Shown one piece after another: positions 1 to 5,638 of a stretch of DNA of 5,638 nt. The stretch covers positions 1 to 5,638 of the forward strand of contig CAMPGU010000267.1 in the NCBI GenBank assembly GCA_946885645.1, written 5' to 3'. Below the pieces are notes generated by a model, which was given only the letters and a program-made list of their open reading frames with translations, did not search any database and was not told the DNA's origin. The position numbers were made by a program, and so were the translations under genes. The stretch's first letter is position 1; the number at the start of each line of letters is the position of its first letter. The stretch comes from an uncultured Haloferula sp. (lineage in GTDB: Bacteria > Verrucomicrobiota > Verrucomicrobiae > Verrucomicrobiales > Akkermansiaceae).

Positions 1-173
1 CCGCGGTCGTGACGGTCACGGCGATCGTCATCCACAAGCTCACGGCCGAGGTTCACCTCGACGACGTCCGATCGTCGATTTCCGGCCTGCCGACGACTGC
101 GCTCGTCTGGTCGCTCGGATTCTCGATCGTCAGCTTCGCGGCAATGTCGCTCTACGACGTGCTTGCCGCGCTC
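1..173 (+). CDS. Fragment of a YbhN/MprF-like lysylphosphatidylglycerol synthase/flippase membrane domain
   Basis: This is a short plus-strand coding fragment, open at the window edge, with codons starting at position 3. It reads as a short helix end, then an amphipathic stretch (HKLTAEVHLDDVRSSISGLP), then a transmembrane helix ending in SFAAMSLYDVLA. That order, with a 'DDV..(A/S)I..LP' segment followed by a helix closing on 'YDVLA', is how I recall the N-terminal region of the YbhN/MprF integral membrane family, which flips or modifies lipids in the cytoplasmic membrane; the alphaproteobacterial versions come closest. Third codon positions are strongly G/C. After about position 173 the frame stays open to 1004 but becomes an Arg/Gly/Asp-rich antisense reading of the minus-strand genes, so the gene has no natural end here. 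The family call rests on pattern memory over about 55 residues and is tentative. Confidence 0.5.
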
Positions 174-190
174 GGGCCCGCGCGGGAAGA
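165..190. other. Probable breakpoint between two oppositely oriented gene fragments
   Basis: Left of this stretch only the plus strand reads like a protein; right of it only the minus strand does. Neither fragment has a stop codon at the join. The join lies next to two perfect short palindromes, CGGGCCCG (173-180) and CCCGCGCGGG (177-186). This fits a chimeric join in assembly or amplification, or a real inversion endpoint. The exact base cannot be fixed, because in GC-rich DNA the two opposed frames share codon boundaries and both stay open. Confidence 0.5.
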
Positions 191-368
191 GCTGGGCTTT
201 CCCGGCGACCGAGGCCGCGGTCTGCTCCCGTATGCGGACGAGTTCCGCCTCGGTCGGCGGGGTGAGGAAATCCTTGTCGCGCGTGCCGGCCCACCACGGG
301 ATCAGGATCGCCGCCAGGGAGAGCAGGATCACGATCGGGATGGGTACGGGCTTCACGCGCGCGAACAT
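177..368 (-). CDS. N-terminal part of an unrecognised membrane-anchored protein
   Basis: The ATG at 368-366 opens a frame starting MFARVKPVPIPIVILLSLAA. It has a short positively charged head (Arg4, Lys6), a hydrophobic segment at about residues 8-26 ending in ILIPWW, and then a polar, helix-prone region (about residues 28-60). This looks like an N-terminal signal anchor with the rest outside the cytoplasm. From about residue 65 the frame turns into a run dominated by Arg, Asp and Glu with poorer third-position GC, which I read as antisense of the plus-strand fragment rather than protein. The gene is therefore cut short, and the frame has no stop before the window edge. There is no strong Shine-Dalgarno upstream. 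It lies downstream of rplS on the same strand, beyond a terminator, so it is probably its own unit. I do not recognise the family. Confidence 0.5.
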
Positions 369-437
369 CCGGCATCCCGCGCCGCTCGCCAAGAGGCAAT
401 TGACGATGGTTCGCGGGGATCCCGACCTGGCGGCGGG

Positions 438-474
438 AAAAGAAAAACGCGCCCGCGGCGGGTGCCGGGGCGCG
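438..474 (-). terminator. Intrinsic terminator downstream of rplS
   Basis: A seven-base-pair stem (CGCGCCC at 448-454 with GGGCGCG at 468-474) continues past one bulged base into a CGGC/GCCG inner stem (456-459 with 464-467) and a four-base loop. On the minus strand it is followed at once by TTTTTCTTTT (447-438). Stem plus U-tract is the classic Rho-independent form, and it lies 24 bases beyond the rplS stop, so it should end the rplS transcript. Confidence 0.88.
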
Positions 475-497
475 CTTGGAAAATCGGGGAAACCGCG

Positions 498-845
498 TTA
501 CTTGGCGGCGGCCTTGACGAGCATGGCCTTCTTGCCGACGCGGCCGCGCAGGTAGTGCAGCTTGGCACGGCGGACCTTGCCACGGCTGACCACTTCGATC
601 TTGGAAATACGCGGGGTGTGAAGCGGGAAAACACGCTCGACGCCTTCGCCGTAGGAGATCTTCCGGACGGTGAAGGAAGCGTTCACGCTGGTGCCGCGGC
701 GGGCGATCACGATGCCGGCGAAAATCTGCACGCGCTCCTTGCCGCCTTCGACGACCCGGGTGTGGACCTTCACGGAATCACCCACGCGGAACTCCGCGAT
801 ATCCGACTTCAGCTGCTCTTGCTCGATCTTCTTGATGATGTCCAT
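498..845 (-). CDS. rplS: Large ribosomal subunit protein bL19
   Basis: Encodes ribosomal protein L19 of the 50S subunit, which sits at the interface with the 30S subunit. The 115-residue product matches the usual family length and is recognisable throughout: the N-terminal helix [18 protein letters not shown], the beta-barrel start [20 protein letters not shown], the family signature [19 protein letters not shown] (about residues 61-79), the basic strand [20 protein letters not shown] and a Lys-rich tail. The start at 845 is fixed by an ideal Shine-Dalgarno. In many bacteria rplS closes an rpsP-rimM-trmD-rplS operon; here the upstream neighbour is hisI, and a likely promoter and a strong terminator bracket the gene, so it looks monocistronic. 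Nothing appears broken or unusual in the protein. Confidence 0.98.
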   Translation of the reverse strand: MDIIKKIEQEQLKSDIAEFRVGDSVKVHTRVVEGGKERVQIFAGIVIARRGTSVNASFTVRKISYGEGVERVFPLHTPRISKIEVVSRGKVRRAKLHYLRGRVGKKAMLVKAAAK

Positions 846-850
846 GGCGT

Positions 851-857
851 CCTCCTT
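851..857 (-). promoter_or_regulatory. Strong ribosome binding site of rplS
   Basis: The minus strand reads AAGGAGG followed by five bases and the ATG of rplS. This full anti-16S match at ideal spacing fixes the L19 start. It stands out because the other starts in the window have weak or no Shine-Dalgarno, as expected for a highly expressed ribosomal gene. Confidence 0.9.
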
Positions 858-874
858 GATTCTGGAAAATGTCT

Positions 875-965
875 GAAATTCGCACCGGCGGCGCGAGGGG
901 CGGGAGAACTAGGGGATCGCGATGACGATTGCAACCGCGAAATTCGCCCAATTATACCGAAATTC
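875..965. repeat. Three direct copies of GAAATTC around the rplS promoter
   Basis: The heptamer GAAATTC (plus strand) occurs at 875-881, 939-945 and 959-965. The first two copies extend to GAAATTCGC, and the last two are both preceded by C. Copies two and three lie exactly 20 bases apart, about two helical turns, and flank the TATAAT box at 951-956. An A/T-rich word repeated three times in 91 bases of GC-rich sequence suggests protein-binding sites, but chance within a locally A/T-richer leader is possible. Confidence 0.35.
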
Positions 966-979
966 AACGGATTTCAGGC
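951..979 (-). promoter_or_regulatory. Probable promoter of rplS
   Basis: On the minus strand a perfect TATAAT lies at 956-951, a rare match in such GC-rich DNA. No good -35 box is found at 16-18 bases upstream (the 17-base position reads GCCTGA), and there is no TG extension. Transcription would start near 944 and give a leader of about 100 bases before the rplS ATG. The element begins just beyond the hisI stop codon, so rplS can be transcribed apart from hisI. I could not assign the leader to a known ribosomal-protein autoregulatory structure. Confidence 0.5.
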
Positions 980-981
980 AC

Positions 982-1401
982 TCAGGTTTCCGGAGCGTTC
1001 TTGAATGCCAGCAATACCCCGCCTTCCTCCGAGCGGGCGGCGACTTTCCGGTAAAAGCAATCGTTCCGTCCGGTGTGGCAGCAGCCGCCGCCGAGTTGCT
1101 CGACGTAGATCACCAGCGCGTCCTGATCGCAGTCCGTGCGGATCTCCACGACCTTCTGGACCTGGCCGGAGGTCTTCCCCTTGTGCCACAGTTCCTTGCG
1201 GCTGCGGGACCAATAGACCGCCTCGCCGAGTTCCAGGGTCAACGCCAGCGATTGCGCGTTCATGTACGCCAGCATCAGCGGCTCCTTCGTCCCGGCATCG
1301 ATCGCCATCGCCGGGACCAGTCCGTCGGCATCGAACTTCGGCGTGAAGACGAGGCCTTCTTCGAGCTGCTTCTTGTCGCCGGGCGGCGGAAACGCGTTCA
1401 T
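982..1401 (-). CDS. hisI: Phosphoribosyl-AMP cyclohydrolase
   Basis: HisI hydrolyses the adenine ring of 1-(5-phosphoribosyl)-AMP to give ProFAR, the third step of histidine biosynthesis, in the cytoplasm. The 139-residue product shows the family landmarks: PLMLAYMNAQSL (41-52), the WSRSRKELWHKGKTSG block (64-79), the metal-binding DCDQD (90-94) and the zinc-site CCHTGRNDCFY (107-117) with its conserved cysteines. It is the single-domain form: it ends soon after the cysteine block and has no fused HisE pyrophosphohydrolase. I chose the ATG at 1401 (MNAFPPPGDKK); a TTG at 1437 would add 12 residues rich in Pro and Gly, without family likeness. No clear Shine-Dalgarno precedes it. No other his gene is in the window. 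No terminator follows the stop, so some read-through into rplS is possible. Confidence 0.96.
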   Translation of the reverse strand: MNAFPPPGDKKQLEEGLVFTPKFDADGLVPAMAIDAGTKEPLMLAYMNAQSLALTLELGEAVYWSRSRKELWHKGKTSGQVQKVVEIRTDCDQDALVIYVEQLGGGCCHTGRNDCFYRKVAARSEEGGVLLAFKNAPET

Positions 1402-1476
1402 GGCGGGGGCTGTAATCTTCCCCGGGGGCCCGGGCAAGCGCGGGCTTCGTCTGCCGGGGTTGTGGCACCGGTACGC

Positions 1477-1510
1477 AAAGCGGCCCGGCAGGTTTCCCGC
1501 CGGACCGCTT
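1477..1510 (-). terminator. Terminator hairpin downstream of the large secreted-protein gene
   Basis: Twelve-base arms (1478-1489 and 1499-1510) pair with a single non-Watson-Crick position. On the minus strand that position is a G-U pair; on the plus strand it would be a C-A mismatch, so the structure fits minus-strand RNA better. The nine-base loop can close further by two G-C pairs. Only a short TTT follows, so the U-tract is weak. It starts 25 bases beyond the stop of the secreted-protein gene and separates it from hisI. Confidence 0.65.
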
Positions 1511-1535
1511 CCTCGGATCAGGGTTTAATCCCCGC

Positions 1536-3944
1536 TTACGGCGTGGACCGCAGGCGGAAGAACTGTTTCAGCAGGGCCGGGGTGAGCGGCAGGGTGACGC
1601 TGTTGTTGGTCACTCCGGGCACATCCGTCCAAGGGTTCTCCAGGTTGTTGGAGGTCTCCAGGGTGTAGCCCGTGACATCGGCAGGCCAGGACAGCGTCAC
1701 CGTGCTGCCGTTGCGCTCGATGCTCAGGACCGGGAGCACCGCGGCACCGCTTGTGAGGGCCAGGGGCTCGTCGAAATCGACCCAAGCGAAGTAGAAGTCG
1801 GCATCGCGCAGGGGTGCGGCGGCGAATCCGTCGGGCCCGCCGGTGGGCTCCAATCCGCGGGATTCCACGACAAAAGCCCCGCCTTCGTAATCGTAGCTCA
1901 GGCTGACATTGTCCACGACCCCGGGGAAGTCCGGGTGGGTACCCACCGCTTGCAGGATCAGCATCCCCGTGGCCCCGGTTTCTCCGGGGATGGAGATCTG
2001 GTAGCGGCCGGCCGCCGCGCGAGTCACCGTGAATTCCCCGGCGGAATTGACCTTGGTGCCGGTGGCCCCCGCGATCCGTCCTCCGATCAGGTTGAGCGCC
2101 GTGTAGGGCACGTGAAGGAAGGAAAACTCGTCGTTGCCGGACGGTATGTAGAGTTCGGGGATGAAAACTTCCTCCACGCTGCGGATGGCGACATTCCAGC
2201 CGCTGCCATCCTCCTTCACGGAGCAGTTCGCCTGCGGGCCGCGGGTGGTGGTGTCGTCGTTAGGCACCAGGAAGAGCATTCCGTCGTCGCGAGAGTCGAT
2301 GCCGGGCAGGGACAGCGTTGCGAGCCCGCCGTAGAAGGGGGTGCCCGTCCCGTCCTGATCGGTCCAGGAAAGGACTGCATCGGCGGAGTTCGGATCGAGC
2401 GAGATCGTACCTTGGGTGGCGGCGGCGCTATGCGTTCCGGGAGAACGCCAGAAGGCCTTGCCATCGGCTTCCGAGCGGCTGAAGTAGCCGCTCATCCAGC
2501 CGTCGGCATAGGGGAACCATGCGGTGGAGACGTTGAAAGCCGCGCGTTGGAAGCCCCCCTCCGGGTTGACGTTCGGGTTGGGGTGGGTGGCAGTGTCGCC
2601 GCGCTTGGCCATGCGGGTGTAAACCAACCCGTTGCCGAAGGTGCCGTCCGCCATGCTGAAATACTGGGCGCTGGAGAAATCCACGGCCTCATAGGCATGG
2701 GGGAAGAAAGGCGCGGCGCCGTCGTTCCACTGGATGGCACCGTTCACGCGCACGGTCGGGATCAGGATGCCGTGGCTGGGGGAAGGGAACCAGGCCTGGG
2801 AGGCGGGATCCGTCACGGCAGGGGTGTCGCGGTCGCGGGTGGGATTGCTATAGGGTCCCAGGTTCGACTGCGCCGCCACGGGATCGCGGGGGCTGATGCC
2901 GAAATCGAGAGCTCCGGTACCGTAGCGGCCGATGGAGAAGGGGATCGGCCCCTGCTGGCCGTCGATGCTCAGGAGGAAGTCCCGGGAGATACTGGCGAAG
3001 CCGTCGGTATTCCAGACGATGGGGCCGGTCTGGGTATTGTCGGCCGATTTCCCGATGCCATCCGCCGGGAGCGAGATCTGCCAATTCACCGAGGTCACGC
3101 TGCCCGAAGGATAGGTTCCGGGAGCGTTCGCGGCCGCCACGGGCGTACCGTCGATGTTCCCGGTGGGCAGCGGCACATTGCCGTAGTCGCTGAAGGTGCT
3201 GCGCACCCGGTTCGCCTGGTTCTCACCGCCATCGATGTGGGCGACAGCGCCCAGGCCGACATACAGGGTGGCCGGGAAGGATGCGGGATCCATGCTGTAC
3301 TCCGCCAGCACGGTCCAGCGGACGTTGTCCTTGCTGGCCATGGTCTGGAAGAGGTTGTCCGTCCGCTTCACGCGCAGCCACACGGGATAAAGGTCACCGG
3401 CGGCCGGCCGGAAGGTTCCGGGATAGGGGCCGCCGAAGTAGCGGAACTCCGGCGCGGAGAGCGGCGGGTCGTTCGTCTCCCCGTCCTGGGCCGGACGCGC
3501 GATGGTCTCCTCGTAGTTTTCCCCTGCGGCAGGCGTTCCGCTCACCTGGATATTGGGGCTGCCGGCCGTCAGGTTCGCCCGGACCTGGAGGGAGCCCTTG
3601 GAGGACCGCTGCTGGTTCGCGGCATCGTCGGCGTCCACATCGACCACCCTCACCCTCACGTCGAAATCGCCGGTTCTCTGTTCGTATAGGTAGGTGAAGG
3701 AGTCCGCGGTGCCATAGGTGTCGCCGCCTCCGGCGGTCACCGTGGTCGATGAGTCGGGGTTCGCGGTAACGGTGCCGACGACGGGGTTGTTGATATCGAC
3801 TTTCGTCAACCCCGCCTGCGCATGGACCTTTCCGGCGAGGCCAAGAGCGGCGAAACAACAGATCCGGGCGAAGGTCGCGGCGGGATGACCGCGCCTTATG
3901 GTCCGGCAGGGGGGTGGGAATGAAAACATGGTTTTATGCTGCAT
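1536..3944 (-). CDS. Large exported protein with an N-terminal jelly-roll-like domain and a C-terminal fibronectin-III-like tail; function unknown
   Basis: An 802-residue protein with a probable Sec signal peptide: basic n-region (CRTIRRGH, 13-20), hydrophobic core ICCFAALGLAG (about 28-38) and AXA-type cleavage at VHAQA (about 42-44). Residues about 45-257 look like a concanavalin/DUF1349-type beta-sandwich, with GDTYGTADSFTYLYEQ (74-89), TGDFDVRVRV (91-100), a KDNVRWTVL strand (205-213) and SFPATLYVGLGAVAH (222-236). Such domains often bind or sense carbohydrate, but no binding site can be assigned here. Residues about 260-735 are Gly/Pro/Asp-rich beta-type sequence I do not recognise. The last 67 residues (LSIERNGSTVTLSWP ... 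YTLETSNNLENPWTDV ... FFRLRS) match the tail common in verrucomicrobial exported proteins. No PEP-CTERM anchor or lipobox is present. I took ATG 3944; ATG 3929 (five codons later) is possible, and the in-frame TTG at 3953 is less likely. No Shine-Dalgarno is visible at any of these. Confidence 0.85.
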   Translation of the reverse strand: MQHKTMFSFPPPCRTIRRGHPAATFARICCFAALGLAGKVHAQAGLTKVDINNPVVGTVTANPDSSTTVTAGGGDTYGTADSFTYLYEQRTGDFDVRVRVVDVDADDAANQQRSSKGSLQVRANLTAGSPNIQVSGTPAAGENYEETIARPAQDGETNDPPLSAPEFRYFGGPYPGTFRPAAGDLYPVWLRVKRTDNLFQTMASKDNVRWTVLAEYSMDPASFPATLYVGLGAVAHIDGGENQANRVRSTFSDYGNVPLPTGNIDGTPVAAANAPGTYPSGSVTSVNWQISLPADGIGKSADNTQTGPIVWNTDGFASISRDFLLSIDGQQGPIPFSIGRYGTGALDFGISPRDPVAAQSNLGPYSNPTRDRDTPAVTDPASQAWFPSPSHGILIPTVRVNGAIQWNDGAAPFFPHAYEAVDFSSAQYFSMADGTFGNGLVYTRMAKRGDTATHPNPNVNPEGGFQRAAFNVSTAWFPYADGWMSGYFSRSEADGKAFWRSPGTHSAAATQGTISLDPNSADAVLSWTDQDGTGTPFYGGLATLSLPGIDSRDDGMLFLVPNDDTTTRGPQANCSVKEDGSGWNVAIRSVEEVFIPELYIPSGNDEFSFLHVPYTALNLIGGRIAGATGTKVNSAGEFTVTRAAAGRYQISIPGETGATGMLILQAVGTHPDFPGVVDNVSLSYDYEGGAFVVESRGLEPTGGPDGFAAAPLRDADFYFAWVDFDEPLALTSGAAVLPVLSIERNGSTVTLSWPADVTGYTLETSNNLENPWTDVPGVTNNSVTLPLTPALLKQFFRLRSTP

Positions 3945-4059
3945 AGGTGTCAATAGATGACGTTTTTATGAAAATGACGGCTTTGGCTACGAAACCCGCT
4001 CGAATCGGTCAAAGTTATTCTGCTAGAATGTCGCCGCGTCCCGTACAAGCAGGATTACC

Positions 4060-4082
4060 CTTGTTAAATGATATTTAACGAG
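4060..4082. promoter_or_regulatory. A/T-rich inverted repeat, possible operator
   Basis: GTTAAAT (4063-4069), the spacer GAT, and ATTTAAC (4073-4079) form a perfect inverted repeat, which extends to ten-base arms (4060-4082) with one G-T pair. Its symmetry and A/T content in GC-rich DNA resemble a dimeric regulator site. It lies about 115 bases upstream of the secreted-protein start. No regulator gene is in the window to pair with it. Confidence 0.4.
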
Positions 4083-4083
4083 A

Positions 4084-4125
4084 GCGGCGAAGCCGGCTTT
4101 GCGGGCCCTCCGGGCTCCACGCCGC
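4084..4125. repeat. Structured GC-rich inverted-repeat element
   Basis: Outer arms GCGGCG (4084-4089) and CGCCGC (4120-4125) enclose the perfect palindrome AAGCCGGCTT (4090-4099) and a small GCCC-TCC-GGGC hairpin (4104-4114). The layout resembles the compact, multi-stem elements (REP-like) found between genes in many genomes. Only one copy is in the window, so repetition in the genome cannot be judged. Confidence 0.3.
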
Positions 4126-4140
4126 AGTTATCCGGAAGGA

Positions 4141-4175
4141 GCGGGAGAACCGGCTCCCGGCGGAGCTGCTCCCGC
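4141..4175 (-). terminator. Nested hairpin just after the molybdoenzyme gene, possible terminator
   Basis: GCGGGAG (4141-4147) pairs with CTCCCGC (4169-4175), enclosing a second perfect hairpin, GCTCC-CGGC-GGAGC (4153-4166). It starts five bases beyond the stop of the molybdoenzyme gene. No T-run follows on the minus strand, so it is either a weak terminator or a 3'-end stabilising structure. Confidence 0.4.
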
Positions 4176-4180
4176 AGTCC

Positions 4181-5638
4181 TCAGGCGAGCTCGGGGAGCC
4201 CGTCGATGAGCTTGTCGAGCGTGACGGGGTAATCCCGGACGCGCACGCCGGTGGCGTTGTAGATGGCGTTCGCGACGGCGGCAGCGACCCCGCAGATGCC
4301 TAGCTCTCCGACGCCCTTCGCTTTCATCGGCGAGGAGATCGGATCGGTCTCGTCCAGGAAGACGACTTCCTGGTGCGGGATGTCGGCATGCACCGGCACC
4401 TCATAGCCGGCGAGGTCGTGATTCACGAAGAAGCCGTGCCGCTTGTCCACGGCGAGCTCTTCCATCAAGGCGGCTCCGACGCCCATGGTCATCGCGCCGA
4501 TCACCTGACTGCGCGCGGTCTTGGGATTGAGGATGCGGCCGGCGGCGCAAACGGCGAGCATCCTCCGCACGCGAGTCTCGCCGGTGGCGGCATCCACGCC
4601 GACTTCCACGAAATGCGCACCGAAGGTGGATTGCTGGAACTTCTTATCGAGATCGCCGTATTCGATCAGGTCCTCGGCGACGAGGCCTTCGGCGCCGGCG
4701 GCCTCGCCCAGAGACATGCTGCGGTCTCCGGAAGTCACCTTGCCATCGGCGAAGACGACGTCGGCGTGGGTGGCGTCGATGCCCGCTTTCTTCGCCACGG
4801 CTTCGCGCAGCTTCATGCAGGCGGCATAGACGCCGGCGGTGGAGTTATTCCCGCCCCACTGGCCGCCGGAGCCGCAGGACACCGGGAAGGTGGAATCCCC
4901 GAGGCGCACCACGACGTTCTCCAGCGGCACGCCCATCATTTCGGCGGCGGTCTGGGCGATGATCGTGTAGCTGCCGGTCCCGATGTCGGTCATGTCGGTC
5001 TCGACCGTTACCACTCCCTTCCCGTCCAGGCGCACCCGCGCGGCCGATTTGGTGAGAAGATTGTTCCGGAAGGCGGCGGCGACGCCCATGCCGACCAGCC
5101 ACTTGCCGTCGCGCACTTGGCCGGGCTTGGCCTGGCGCTTTTCCCAGCCGAAGCGTTGGGCGCCGTCCCGCAAGCATTCGATCAATTGGCGTTTCGAGAA
5201 CGGCGGATGCGGATTCGGCTTCCCCTCGTCCTTTTTGGCCTGCGGATCGTTCCCCGCCGGCTTGGCGGGACTGTCGGGAAGAACCTGGGTGTCGTTGGCG
5301 ATCCGGAATTCGACGGGGTCCATGCCGAGCTTCTCCGCCATCTCGTCGATGGCGATTTCCAGCGCCGCCAGTCCCGGCGCTTCGCCAGGTGCCCGCATCG
5401 CGTTCGCTTCCGGCAAGTCCAGCACCGCCAGCAGGTTCGAGGTCATGCGGTGCTCCCCGGCGTACAGCGCGCGCGTCTGCATTGCTCCGGCCTCGGGCGC
5501 GCCACCCGGCAGGTCCCCCGACCAGCATTCGTGGCCGATGGCGGTGATTTTCCCATCCTTCGAGGCACCGATCCGGATGCGCTGGATGGTGGCCGCACGG
5601 TGGGTCGTGTTGTTCGGCATCAGGGCACGCTGCAAGGT
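4181..5638 (-). CDS. Molybdopterin-binding subunit of a xanthine dehydrogenase/aldehyde oxidoreductase family enzyme (PaoC-like), C-terminal two thirds
   Basis: The gene is cut by the window edge; 486 residues remain, against roughly 730 in E. coli PaoC, so about the first 250 are missing. The family hydroxylates aldehydes or N-heterocycles at a molybdenum centre, working with a [2Fe-2S] subunit and often an FAD subunit, commonly in the periplasm. Counting from the leucine at 5635: RAPGEAPG at 81-88 holds the conserved substrate-site arginine (Arg81) region; TDIGTGSYTIIAQTAAEMMG at 216-235 and SCGSGGQWGGNNSTAG at 253-268 are cofactor-binding blocks; ILNPKTARSQVIGAMTMGVG fills 368-387; KGVGELGICGVAAAVANAIY at 440-459 carries the catalytic glutamate, Glu444. 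The ending 'ATGVRVRDYPVTLDKL' is typical of PaoC/YagR-like members rather than true xanthine dehydrogenases. Residues about 118-143 are a charged Pro/Lys-rich stretch that looks inserted. The real substrate is unknown, and no partner subunit lies downstream. Confidence 0.93.
   Translation of the reverse strand, partial: TLQRALMPNNTTHRAATIQRIRIGASKDGKITAIGHECWSGDLPGGAPEAGAMQTRALYAGEHRMTSNLLAVLDLPEANAMRAPGEAPGLAALEIAIDEMAEKLGMDPVEFRIANDTQVLPDSPAKPAGNDPQAKKDEGKPNPHPPFSKRQLIECLRDGAQRFGWEKRQAKPGQVRDGKWLVGMGVAAAFRNNLLTKSAARVRLDGKGVVTVETDMTDIGTGSYTIIAQTAAEMMGVPLENVVVRLGDSTFPVSCGSGGQWGGNNSTAGVYAACMKLREAVAKKAGIDATHADVVFADGKVTSGDRSMSLGEAAGAEGLVAEDLIEYGDLDKKFQQSTFGAHFVEVGVDAATGETRVRRMLAVCAAGRILNPKTARSQVIGAMTMGVGAALMEELAVDKRHGFFVNHDLAGYEVPVHADIPHQEVVFLDETDPISSPMKAKGVGELGICGVAAAVANAIYNATGVRVRDYPVTLDKLIDGLPELA

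Larger units (their letters stand above)
3945..4180. other. Intergenic region with inverted repeats, no gene
   Basis: These 236 bases separate the molybdoenzyme gene from the secreted-protein gene, both on the minus strand. I find no convincing coding frame. The part nearer the secreted-protein gene (about 3945-4080) is clearly A/T-richer and should hold its promoter, but no good -35/-10 pair could be fixed on the minus strand. On the plus strand an extended -10-like TGCTAGAAT occurs at 4021-4029, with no good -35 and no gene downstream. The part nearer the molybdoenzyme gene holds the inverted repeats listed separately. Confidence 0.6.

Noticed and set aside
174..1004. Continuation of the plus-strand frame from the left fragment as one 331-residue gene
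   Set aside because: From 174 on it is the antisense of a membrane-anchored protein and of rplS, with Arg/Asp/Gly-rich composition; rplS is certain.
1420..1434. CCCGGG repeats just upstream of the hisI start as a regulatory hairpin
   Set aside because: The two palindromic hexamers leave only a two-base loop, so a stable hairpin is unlikely; this may be simple GC-rich composition.
922..1668. A 248-codon plus-strand frame over hisI
   Set aside because: It is the antisense of an unmistakable hisI and shows no domain features of its own.
1935..3689. A 584-codon open frame on the plus strand, opposite the secreted-protein gene
   Set aside because: Its translation is Gly/Arg/Ala/Val-rich without domain or signal features, while the minus frame has a signal peptide, beta-strand pattern and a known C-terminal tail. 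Long antisense frames are expected in GC-rich genes lacking TTA, CTA and TCA codons.
3816..3944. Twin-arginine (Tat) signal or lipoprotein signal in the secreted protein
   Set aside because: The Arg pair is followed by GHPAA rather than the x-F-L-K pattern and lies well before the hydrophobic core; the Cys pair precedes the core and no lipobox is present. A Sec signal fits better.
3925..3953. Perfect TTGACA (minus strand, 3953-3948) as the -35 box of the secreted-protein promoter
   Set aside because: The sequence 17 bases on is CATGTT, a poor -10, and transcription would begin after both candidate ATG starts, with no later suitable start before the signal peptide core.
1..5638. CRISPR arrays, tRNA/rRNA genes, insertion sequences, toxin-antitoxin or defence systems
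   Set aside because: No regularly spaced repeats, no RNA-gene signatures, no transposase or terminal inverted repeats, and no proteins of such systems were seen on either strand.

Overview
The window is GC-rich, and its confident genes all lie on the minus strand. The best guess for the source is a member of the Verrucomicrobia (Verrucomicrobiaceae-like). The main clue is a large secreted protein with a C-terminal beta-sandwich tail of a kind I associate with that group; a stand-alone, HisE-less hisI is compatible. The taxonomic call is an inference from protein style, not from a marker search.

Layout in plus coordinates. Positions 1-173 hold a plus-strand fragment resembling the N-terminal part of a YbhN/MprF-type lysylphosphatidylglycerol synthase/flippase membrane domain. 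It stops being protein-like at about 165-185, where an oppositely oriented, minus-strand membrane-anchored protein (start at 368) also ends without a stop codon. This looks like a breakpoint: an assembly or amplification chimera, or a real inversion. Next come a clear intrinsic terminator (438-474), rplS for ribosomal protein L19 (498-845) with a strong Shine-Dalgarno and its own probable promoter, hisI for phosphoribosyl-AMP cyclohydrolase (982-1401), another terminator hairpin (1477-1510), an exported protein of about 802 residues (1536-3944), an intergenic region with several inverted repeats (3945-4180), and the C-terminal two thirds of a PaoC-like molybdopterin-binding oxidoreductase subunit (4181 to the window edge).

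The genes do not form one pathway. They look like separate transcription units in the same direction: L19 is housekeeping, HisI is histidine biosynthesis, the large protein is an exported protein of unknown job, and the molybdoenzyme subunit belongs to a periplasmic aldehyde-oxidoreductase-like complex whose other subunits are not in the window. I see no CRISPR, RNA gene, insertion sequence or defence system. The most notable points are the probable breakpoint at the left end, a heptamer repeated three times around the rplS promoter, the uncharacterised core of the secreted protein, and a charged insertion in the molybdoenzyme.
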